From Nitrosopumilales archaeon (GTDB taxonomy: Archaea; Thermoproteota; Nitrososphaeria; Nitrososphaerales; Nitrosopumilaceae): 62,602 nt of DNA. A program made the position numbers and the translations under genes. Below the pieces are notes generated by a model. It made no database searches and had not been told where the DNA came from. It was given only the letters and a program-made list of their open reading frames with translations. Shown in pieces: positions 48,428-56,386 of this stretch (within the stretch, counting starts at the first letter, position 1; the number at the start of each line of letters is the position of its first letter). The DNA lies in NCBI GenBank assembly GCA_007280465.1, contig QYPM01000016.1:1-62602 (forward strand). The letters run 5' to 3'.

Positions 48428-48676
48428 TTAGCTCAGTTTCTCAGCATCTTTTTTCCAGATTCTGACACCATCAACGAATACTTGTTCTGGTTCCTCAAAT
48501 ACAGTATGCCACCTACCGTCATGTGGAAAGAGTTTATCCATTTCCCTTATTTTGCCATTTGTTGGAAAAGCATTGGTCAGTGCCCCCCATTTCATATTAG
48601 GAACTTTGGGCATAATCTCGTTGATATCTCGCATATTACCATATATTACAAAATCATGGGATAAAATACTATGCAT
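48428..48676 (-). CDS. Small hypothetical protein
   Basis: 82-aa ORF, convergent with preceding gene. Confidence 0.45.
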   Translation of the reverse strand: MHSILSHDFVIYGNMRDINEIMPKVPNMKWGALTNAFPTNGKIREMDKLFPHDGRWHTVFEEPEQVFVDGVRIWKKDAEKLS

Positions 48677-48788
48677 TCATGATACAAAATTACAAATATG
48701 AAAAATTCCACGTATAATTCCAGAGTGCAGTTTTTGCCAAATATTTTTCAAATTTGGATTTATTAACTAGTATATTCACTCGAAAATA

Positions 48789-50003
48789 TTGAAAATTTTG
48801 GTAATCTTAATTTTGATATTAGTGGGACTAGTCATTTTACCCTCTTACGCAGAACCTGCTGTAAAAGATACTAATTTTGCTGTTCAAAAATACGTTACCG
48901 GAATTTGTTGTAGTCCTACTACAATGGCCTTTGAGGGAAATGACATTCTTGTGTTGTCAAAAGTATCTGGGCAGGTTCATTTATTCAGGGACGGGGTTTT
49001 GCAAAAAAACCCAGTTCTTCAGGAAAATGTAACAAGCGAAGGAGAACAAGGAATGCTTGGAATTACAACCGTAGGAACCAAGGTGTACATTTACTTTACA
49101 GAATCATCAACCATGGGAGGACACCCACTTGGAAAACGTGTATACAGTTATGATTGGAATGGACAAGAGCTAGTCAACAAGACTCTGATCAAAAACCTGT
49201 TACAAACACAGACATATCATAATGGAGGAGCCATGACAACTGATCTTAACGGTTCAGTCTATCTTATAGTGGGGGATGCAGGTCACTTTGGAAATTTGCA
49301 AAATCATCCTGTTGGAATACCAGATGATACATCAGTCATTTTTAGAATTGCCCCACCCGGTCCATATTATGCCATTGGAATAAGAAACAGTTTTGGATTA
49401 ACAGTCGATCCTGTTACTGGAAAACTTTGGGATACAGAAAATGGTCCAGACTTTGGAGATGAGGTAAACATAGTCCCTCCAAATTTTAATAGTGGGTGGG
49501 ATATCATAATGGGTCCTGCAAATAAAACTCAAGTCTCACTACTTCCCAAATTTTTAGGATACACGTACCACGATCCGCAGTTTACTTGGTGGAGGACTGT
49601 AGCTCCTACTGGAGTGGCTTTTGCAAAATCCCATGAATATGGAAAATATCAAAACAATTTGTTCGTAGGAGATTGCAATAACGGAAACATTTACAGATTT
49701 GAATTAAACCAAAACAGGGATGGTTTTGTATTCAATTCACCACAACTACAAGATAAAGTAGTAAACATAGGAGATTCCATGGATGAAATAATATTCGGTA
49801 CAGGATTTGGCTGTGTAACAGACATAGTAACAGGTCCAGATGGTCTTTTGTACATAACATCTCTTAGTGATGGAACCATTTACAGAATAGTTCCAAGCAG
49901 CGTATCACAACTTTCGTATCTACCATATTTGTTCATATCAATCATTATTGTGCTGATTTTAATTTATTTTAAAAGATCACGTAAAAAGATACAACCAATC
50001 TAA
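48789..50003 (+). CDS. PQQ-dependent sugar dehydrogenase-like (glucose/sorbosone DH) beta-propeller
   Basis: QGMLGITTVG, YHNGGAMTTDLNGSVYLIVGDAG, GIRNSFGLTVDPVTGKLWDTENGPDFGDEVN. Confidence 0.88.
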   Translation: MKILVILILILVGLVILPSYAEPAVKDTNFAVQKYVTGICCSPTTMAFEGNDILVLSKVSGQVHLFRDGVLQKNPVLQENVTSEGEQGMLGITTVGTKVYIYFTESSTMGGHPLGKRVYSYDWNGQELVNKTLIKNLLQTQTYHNGGAMTTDLNGSVYLIVGDAGHFGNLQNHPVGIPDDTSVIFRIAPPGPYYAIGIRNSFGLTVDPVTGKLWDTENGPDFGDEVNIVPPNFNSGWDIIMGPANKTQVSLLPKFLGYTYHDPQFTWWRTVAPTGVAFAKSHEYGKYQNNLFVGDCNNGNIYRFELNQNRDGFVFNSPQLQDKVVNIGDSMDEIIFGTGFGCVTDIVTGPDGLLYITSLSDGTIYRIVPSSVSQLSYLPYLFISIIIVLILIYFKRSRKKIQPI

Positions 50004-50074
50004 AGTGGTTCACCCTACGCCAATTACAAGAATTAAGATCCATCTTAAAATACGATTAATACGTAACTATACCC

Positions 50075-50428
50075 ATGCAAGGTTCAAGTGCATTAGATAA
50101 TTATGATTTAAAAAAAGCCCACAAAGCTTTGAAGATGTTACTCATTGATAGAAGCAATGAGTTCAGAGTATTTGCCCAAGGCATTGGATATCCCACAAAT
50201 GCAGAAAACTGGGAAGTAATAGTCTTGAATTTTTCTCTTGATTTTGTAGAGTGTTTCAATGTAATGTCTGGTGAGAATAAGCTTGACCACAATCAGATTC
50301 ACAAGTGTATGACACTCATGAGACAAATTGCTAGAGGAAAGTCAAACATGACTGAAATGACACACCTTGAAAATACAGCATATCTAATTGCAGAAGACTT
50401 CAAATCAATTTACAAAAGAATGGAATAA
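50075..50428 (+). CDS. Hypothetical protein
   Basis: 117-aa helical ORF. Confidence 0.5.
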   Translation: MQGSSALDNYDLKKAHKALKMLLIDRSNEFRVFAQGIGYPTNAENWEVIVLNFSLDFVECFNVMSGENKLDHNQIHKCMTLMRQIARGKSNMTEMTHLENTAYLIAEDFKSIYKRME

Positions 50429-50484
50429 GATCCAATCTTTACTGCATAGATAGATCCAGTTAGTCGATTAGCATCTGTGGATTC

Positions 50485-51216
50485 TTAATTATAGTGACCA
50501 AAAGAGCGATAACTGTTTTTATCATCAGGCATCTCTTGTCTTTCTTTGAGCAGTTTTGTTATCTGCTCTAGTATTTTATGAGCGTTGATTATAGACTCGG
50601 ACTTGAGTTTTGCCCCCGAAGCATCACTTTCTACAACAGCATATCTTGAGACAAGTCTGAGATTTACATGGTACTTGTCACTACTTGTCCATTGTAACAC
50701 ATATCCACCATCACCTTCAACAATTCCTATCCAACGTAGAGTGCCAAACCATTTTCCAAGTAACTTGTTCACCACATCTTCTACGTTGATTTCAGGTGGG
50801 ATGTATAGTTGAAGAATCTGCTCAAACTGACCATACTGATGTGAAATGTTCTTAGATAGATTTTCAAGATCAATTCTAGACTTTTTGACAAGTATAGAAT
50901 CCAAATTCTTTGTAAGTTTGTAACCATAATCTGTTTTCTTTACCAAGCCCGCACTTTCTAGCCTATGCAGTGAGCGTGTTAGGCTTTGTTGGTGAATTCC
51001 TAACTTTCGTACAAGCCCATTGAATGTATACTGGTTATCATTAATATCGCTATCCTGGTTTAATAGCGACAAAACTTTTTTGTCATTTGTCTGAAAATCA
51101 TCTAGTGATACATCTGCAGAATTATCAATTATAATCTGAACCATTTTATCATCTACCTTGACCTCTTTTTCGTTTGTAGGTTTGTCTTTTTTTTCTTGAG
51201 AGTCTTTGTTTTCCAT
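50485..51216 (-). CDS. Winged-helix transcriptional regulator
   Basis: YTFNGLVRKLGIHQQSLTRSLHRLESAGLVKKTDYGYKLTKNL. Confidence 0.8.
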   Translation of the reverse strand: MENKDSQEKKDKPTNEKEVKVDDKMVQIIIDNSADVSLDDFQTNDKKVLSLLNQDSDINDNQYTFNGLVRKLGIHQQSLTRSLHRLESAGLVKKTDYGYKLTKNLDSILVKKSRIDLENLSKNISHQYGQFEQILQLYIPPEINVEDVVNKLLGKWFGTLRWIGIVEGDGGYVLQWTSSDKYHVNLRLVSRYAVVESDASGAKLKSESIINAHKILEQITKLLKERQEMPDDKNSYRSFGHYN

Positions 51217-51237
51217 TTCTTACTCCAATTGGTCCTA

Positions 51238-51579
51238 TTACTTATTTAAAACTAGTTTAGCTGTTACCACTTGCTTTGATCCCAATATTATGGAATTTAC
51301 AGATTTTATTAGATTACTTGTATTTTCTAACATCGTATAATGAGGTAGATTAAATCTATTTTTTCGCGACTTTGCATTTCTTGAATTCAATCTTAGTTTA
51401 TTATTACAACATGGGCAACGTATTCCAGAAGATAACGAGTCTACAAATATTCCACATATAGAACATGGTCTTTGTCCCACTGCAAACCTAAATCCTCCCA
51501 ATGGTTTTTTTGCTGCAAACCTATAGCAAATTCCTTTGCACTTCAAGTTCTTTGTGATCATATCAATACTACATTTCAA
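51238..51579 (-). CDS. Zinc-ribbon hypothetical protein
   Basis: CKGICYRF...RPCSICGIFVDSLSSGIRCPCCNNKL. Confidence 0.65.
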   Translation of the reverse strand: MKCSIDMITKNLKCKGICYRFAAKKPLGGFRFAVGQRPCSICGIFVDSLSSGIRCPCCNNKLRLNSRNAKSRKNRFNLPHYTMLENTSNLIKSVNSIILGSKQVVTAKLVLNK

Positions 51580-51672
51580 ATAAAATAGACTAGGATCTGT
51601 AAAACCCAGTCACAGGTATTTTTATACCCATTCAAAAATAAATAGACGCTCCAATCAGTATCATAGAGAACG

Positions 51673-52467
51673 ATGGTAGAGATTTGGACGCTAGTTGCAA
51701 TATCTATTCCTACAATGATTTTCTTGGGGATGCGTCATGCCCTAGATGTCGACCATATTACAGCAATAGATAGCCTAGTACGGTTACACAATGCAGTAAA
51801 AAAATCACGTTGGATAGGAACTGGATTTAGCGTAGGTCATACCATCTCGGTTCTAGCAGAGATGATCTTCATTATTTACATAATTGGAAGTATAACCAGT
51901 ACAAACAATCTTGCTTTTTGGGGAGGCGTAACGGGAGCTGTTGTACTTGGTACAATCGGTGCAATCAATATCTACTCAATGAAAAAATGGGGCAAGAGTG
52001 GTTCTGCAATACTTGCAAGCAAGATTTTGAAAAGGACCGGAGTTTTAGGACCTACAGGATCTGCTCTAATTACAGGAGTTGTGTTTGGATTAGGGTTTGA
52101 TACAGCAACACAGATTTCGGCTATAACTTTGTCAGCAGTGACATCGGCAGTAGTAGGAATTCAGACTGCTTTGATACTATCAGGATTTTTTGCATTAGGA
52201 ATGATTCCAATAGATACTTTTGACAGCATAATACTTCGTTCTGCATTTTCAAAGATACTTCATGGAAAAGGATTTCGATACATGTCATATGCACTAAGTG
52301 CTCTGGCTCTAACAATTGCTTCAGTTATAGCATATGAAACGTTTGCAAATTCAGAAATACTTCCCAAGATAACAGGTCCAGTTTTAGCAGTGGCGATAGT
52401 TTCAATATCATTCGGATATGCTTTTGCTACAAGAAAAAAATTACAAGGAACTAGTCCTGCAAATTAG
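51673..52467 (+). CDS. NiCoT-family nickel/cobalt transporter
   Basis: MRHALDVDHITAIDSLVRL signature; VVFGLGFDTATQI. Confidence 0.88.
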   Translation: MVEIWTLVAISIPTMIFLGMRHALDVDHITAIDSLVRLHNAVKKSRWIGTGFSVGHTISVLAEMIFIIYIIGSITSTNNLAFWGGVTGAVVLGTIGAINIYSMKKWGKSGSAILASKILKRTGVLGPTGSALITGVVFGLGFDTATQISAITLSAVTSAVVGIQTALILSGFFALGMIPIDTFDSIILRSAFSKILHGKGFRYMSYALSALALTIASVIAYETFANSEILPKITGPVLAVAIVSISFGYAFATRKKLQGTSPAN

Positions 52468-52485
52468 AAATTTTAGTCAAATGTA

Positions 52486-53670
52486 CTATGTAACAGTAAA
52501 CAAGGCAAGCATTCCAGCTGTGAGATGATCATTGACATGACAGTGGTACAACCAAGTACCTGTATTGTCTGGATACATGTCAAGCACCTTCATGCTCATT
52601 GGTAACAATTCTACCATGTCGGTTCGCATTCCATCCATTAGAAGTGTCTGTCCATGCCAATGCGGAGTATGTAGATCAGTCTCAGTTCCCATACCTAAAA
52701 CATACCATCTAACATGAGAATTGGCTTTCATTACTAGTCCAGGTAGATTTCCATACATGTATCCATTGATGGTATGCCTCATGTTGCTTTCCTGAAAATC
52801 AGCATCATCAAGATTTACACTTGAGGGGTTTTGTGTAAATGTCTTGATGTTGTAATCAAGGTACAGGCTCTTGTTTTCATCAAATATTGTAAACATTGTA
52901 ACAAACTCCTTATCTACGCCCTTTGGAGTACCATCAGGGTTTGCCTCTCCATGTCGTGTTATAATAATTGGTCCTGCAAGTCCGGCATAGGTATCTTTTA
53001 CTTCATCTACATGAGAGTGGTACACCCACACTATTGAGCTGGGATCATGTGGTCCAGGTCCTGCACGTTCGGGCACCTGCCAAATGTAGGTATAATTTCC
53101 ACCGGTTGGTACTGCATCACCTTTTTTGTCAGATGCCGGAACTCCATCATTGTACAATGCCCCCTCTGAATCTTTTTGATAAAATACACCATGAGGGTGA
53201 ATGCTAAATGGAAACCTTGCGTTATTTTTAAAAACTACTTTGATGGCATCTCCCACTTCGGCATGTATTACAGGTCCTAGTATTCCCAAATGTTGCCATT
53301 TATCATCAACTGGTTTTAGTGTTGTAAAAGTATCATCAGTATATTCTCGGTATATGGCTTTAAGAGATACTTTTCCAATCCTATCTTTGCCATTTTCCAT
53401 GTAAACATTTGCTATATCATCAAATGGTTTTCCAGTCATCTGATTTATTCCAGTTGGGGTAAAATCCCACTTTACCTCATCTGCTGCAATATAGTAAATA
53501 CGAGTCTGTCCTTGATAGTTTGTCTCTGAAAGACTTGCGGGTTGAGTATCACCATTGTAATTAAGATCATGATTGTGATAGTTACCAGATAAAGACGGGT
53601 AACCTACAAGAGATACAAAGGCTGCAAAAGATATTGTAAGTACGATAAGAGATATTTTGACAATATTCAT
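52486..53670 (-). CDS. Multicopper oxidase (two-domain/NirK-like)
   Basis: SIHPHGVFY, VWVYHSHVDE, LHTPHWHGQTLLMDG, WLYHCHVNDHLTAGM Cu-ligand motifs. Confidence 0.88.
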   Translation of the reverse strand: MNIVKISLIVLTISFAAFVSLVGYPSLSGNYHNHDLNYNGDTQPASLSETNYQGQTRIYYIAADEVKWDFTPTGINQMTGKPFDDIANVYMENGKDRIGKVSLKAIYREYTDDTFTTLKPVDDKWQHLGILGPVIHAEVGDAIKVVFKNNARFPFSIHPHGVFYQKDSEGALYNDGVPASDKKGDAVPTGGNYTYIWQVPERAGPGPHDPSSIVWVYHSHVDEVKDTYAGLAGPIIITRHGEANPDGTPKGVDKEFVTMFTIFDENKSLYLDYNIKTFTQNPSSVNLDDADFQESNMRHTINGYMYGNLPGLVMKANSHVRWYVLGMGTETDLHTPHWHGQTLLMDGMRTDMVELLPMSMKVLDMYPDNTGTWLYHCHVNDHLTAGMLALFTVT

Positions 53671-53722
53671 GATTTTACTCCATTAAGAAAAAAGTGGAAA
53701 TTGTCCATCATAGAATATCATC

Positions 53723-54442
53723 CTAACGACAGACTGGATTTCCATGACAGGACATGTCTACACCAGAATAGTCAAGACCGCCCACATCAGTTTTTGTAAG
53801 GTCGGCATTTGTGAGGAACCCTCCAGTCAAATCTGCATTTCTAAGTGTGGCACTTTTAAGATTTGCACCAGTGAAATCAGCATTTCGAATATCCGAACCA
53901 GTGAAATCAGTTCCTTGGAGATTGGCATTTTGCATGTTGGCTCCAATCAGATTTGTGTGTGAAAGATTGACTCCTTCCAGATTAGCATTAGCAAAACTCA
54001 CACCTGGAAATCTTGCACCCGTCAAATCTGCGCCTCTAAGGTCTGCTCCCGAAAGATCCGTATGATAGAATTCTACGTTTCGTAGATTTGCACCTCTAAG
54101 GTCCGCCCCTGACAGATTTGAAAAAACTATGTCGGCACTAGATAGAATTGAATTTTTTAGGTTTGAGCCTGAAAGGTTCACATTATACAGATGCATTCTC
54201 TTTGAGATCATACCAGATAGGTTTGCTCCAGACATATCTGTAAAATGAATCGAAGTAAAAGATAACTTGCAGTTACTCCAATCTACTTTTGGCAACGGAT
54301 CTGTATGACATGTACTTGATTTTGTCATGCTTGTATGTGTTGGAATTTTTCCAACACTTGTTGCAAAAACATTTGTTGTTGACACTGAAGTTATTACAAT
54401 TGCGCTCAGAAACAAGAGTAATGTAATTTGTACAGTTTTCAT
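53723..54442 (-). CDS. Secreted pentapeptide-repeat protein
   Basis: Signal peptide then tandem A(D/N)LxG blocks (GADLRGANLRNVEFYHTDLSGADLRGADLTGARF...). Confidence 0.93.
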   Translation of the reverse strand: MKTVQITLLLFLSAIVITSVSTTNVFATSVGKIPTHTSMTKSSTCHTDPLPKVDWSNCKLSFTSIHFTDMSGANLSGMISKRMHLYNVNLSGSNLKNSILSSADIVFSNLSGADLRGANLRNVEFYHTDLSGADLRGADLTGARFPGVSFANANLEGVNLSHTNLIGANMQNANLQGTDFTGSDIRNADFTGANLKSATLRNADLTGGFLTNADLTKTDVGGLDYSGVDMSCHGNPVCR

Positions 54443-54444
54443 AG

Positions 54445-54458
54445 TTAGGCAAGCCTAA
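54445..54458. promoter_or_regulatory. Palindromic DtxR-like operator candidate
   Basis: ttaggc-aa-gcctaa two nt upstream of the pentapeptide-repeat ATG. Confidence 0.55.
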
Positions 54459-54586
54459 TTAGTGATATTTAATTTACTCAACTGACACAATTACTGAAAA
54501 TAAATTCTAATTCTAACAATATAGAATGAACATACCTTCCTTTTTCATGCTCCAAAAGTTATTTTATAAAATTTTCTTTAAATGAT

Positions 54587-55303
54587 TTAGTTTTGTTTCT
54601 TGTTTTTATTTATTGAAATTACTGCAATTACTATCCCAGCAATTCCAATACCGATACCAGTCATGCTTATCAGATACAACTTGTCAGTTGTATCCTTTAC
54701 TTGCTGAAAAGATTCTGCTACGTTTGAAACACTTTTAGCTGCTGCATCTGCATTATTTTTTGCCTCTTCCACATCATTTGTTAATTGATTTGCCAAGCTG
54801 TTTATCTGACCAACACTTGCAGAGTTATCTGAACCAGAACCAGTAGAGGATGGAAAATTCAAGGCGGCAACACTTGCAACATCGTCTAATACGATTTCAG
54901 TATCAATTGCTTGGCCTTCTACAGTACCTTTGAAGACTAGGCTGTAGGTTCCAACTCTTGTTGGAATCAATGGAGCATTGTATTGACCATCAACCATACT
55001 GCTTGGAAGAAAATCAAGAGGTTTTGTCACACCACCATATTTTACTGAAATTTGCACATCTTTGAGAGCATTTATCACAGGTTTTGCACTGTCACCACTT
55101 CCTTTCTTTATTGTTACCTCAGCACCATTTACCAATCCAGTGTATACTGGTTCATTACTCCATCCTACTTGGACTAGATAATTTCCAAAGACCTTTGTGA
55201 TGTGAGCTTCGGCAGGCTTGATAGAGATTGGAGAAACAAATACAATAGTTGCTAAAAGCAATAGAAAAACAGAAGGAATAAGGATTTGATTTATTCTAGT
55301 CAT
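54587..55303 (-). CDS. Secreted/membrane-anchored protein
   Basis: Signal peptide, beta-rich domain, coiled coil, C-terminal TM. Confidence 0.6.
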   Translation of the reverse strand: MTRINQILIPSVFLLLLATIVFVSPISIKPAEAHITKVFGNYLVQVGWSNEPVYTGLVNGAEVTIKKGSGDSAKPVINALKDVQISVKYGGVTKPLDFLPSSMVDGQYNAPLIPTRVGTYSLVFKGTVEGQAIDTEIVLDDVASVAALNFPSSTGSGSDNSASVGQINSLANQLTNDVEEAKNNADAAAKSVSNVAESFQQVKDTTDKLYLISMTGIGIGIAGIVIAVISINKNKKQN

Positions 55304-55312
55304 CTGACTTTT

Positions 55313-56233
55313 TTAAAATCCAATCCTTGATTTTAATCTAGTTGCTGCAATTACACCTGCAATTGATACTACTATCAAAAGTGCCGGCAATGGAAATTCA
55401 GGTATTGCGGATCCAGGATTAGTAGTTCCATGAGAACTCAGTGGCAAATTGTATGCATCAATAAGAACTGGATGTAGATTGACATGAATATCAGTCATTA
55501 TTGTATTTGCGTCTGCTTTGCCATTTAGATCCCGTAATAGTTTTGTAAAGGCTGTTGATACTGTGGTATTAGCATCAGACTTGTCTGGATTCTTTGCAGC
55601 TACATTATTGAACATAATTTGTGCTGCACTTGCAAGACCTATTGAATTTTCATATTTATTCTGATCAACTATAGTACTGGTCATCATCATACTGCCACCT
55701 GACATGTTGTCCATCTGCATTTGAGACATGTCATTCAGATTAGTTGTAGAGTTTATTGAATCTCCATACTTCTCCAAGGCCTCTTTGAGTACAAAGGTAA
55801 CAGCTAATGCTTGAATGGTAGAGTTGTCTAGTTTGTCCTTGTCAACTCTTACTGGTACGGACTCATCAAGATAGCCGCTGAGTTTTGTGATGTCATCGTT
55901 TACCAAGCTTTGCATTCCAGACTGTCTTGCATCATCAAGCGTTTTGTTAATCGTTGCTGGAATTTCCTGCGCCAATAGAGTGTTCTTTTCACCCATTTCC
56001 TTTGTGTCATTTGCATTCCAGTATTCTCCTAGTGCGTCAGAATAGTAATCAATTGCAGCATTATCACCAACATGCTTGGCAACTATGCTTGCTTCTGTTT
56101 TGATCTCCGTCATTTTAGCAATCCATGATGCACTTTCATCGCCACCAAAATTGTGGGCAAATGCAGGATGAGTGTAGATCAAACCAGATGCAATAATACC
56201 TGCCAGCAATATTGCAATTAATCTGCTGTTCAC
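55313..56233 (-). CDS. Secreted helical protein with PEF-type C-terminal anchor
   Basis: Signal peptide; NMSQMQMDNMSGGSMMMTSTI Met-rich stretch; C-term AIPEFPLPALLIVVSIAGVIAATRLKSR. Confidence 0.65.
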   Translation of the reverse strand: MNSRLIAILLAGIIASGLIYTHPAFAHNFGGDESASWIAKMTEIKTEASIVAKHVGDNAAIDYYSDALGEYWNANDTKEMGEKNTLLAQEIPATINKTLDDARQSGMQSLVNDDITKLSGYLDESVPVRVDKDKLDNSTIQALAVTFVLKEALEKYGDSINSTTNLNDMSQMQMDNMSGGSMMMTSTIVDQNKYENSIGLASAAQIMFNNVAAKNPDKSDANTTVSTAFTKLLRDLNGKADANTIMTDIHVNLHPVLIDAYNLPLSSHGTTNPGSAIPEFPLPALLIVVSIAGVIAATRLKSRIGF

Positions 56234-56265
56234 GATCGAGGAGAGATAAATGTGATTTAAAAGTC

Positions 56266-56339
56266 TTGTAGTACATCCGTCGAAGGACCAAAAGAAAAGA
56301 TCAAAAGTTAGAAACTAGTGTTCTACGTTTGTACTACAA
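56266..56339. promoter_or_regulatory. Two TGTAGTACA palindromes in a divergent promoter
   Basis: ttgtagtaca (56266-56275) and tgtactacaa (56330-56339), 10-bp inverted pair between 55313- and 56387+ genes. Confidence 0.5.
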
Positions 56340-56386
56340 ATTAAGCAAGAGCAATATAGTAAATCAAAGATTTGGAATATCATTAG

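Noticed and set aside
53723-54442. Qnr-type gyrase-protecting pentapeptide protein
   Set aside because: It has a signal peptide and is predicted secreted, so DNA-gyrase mimicry is unlikely.
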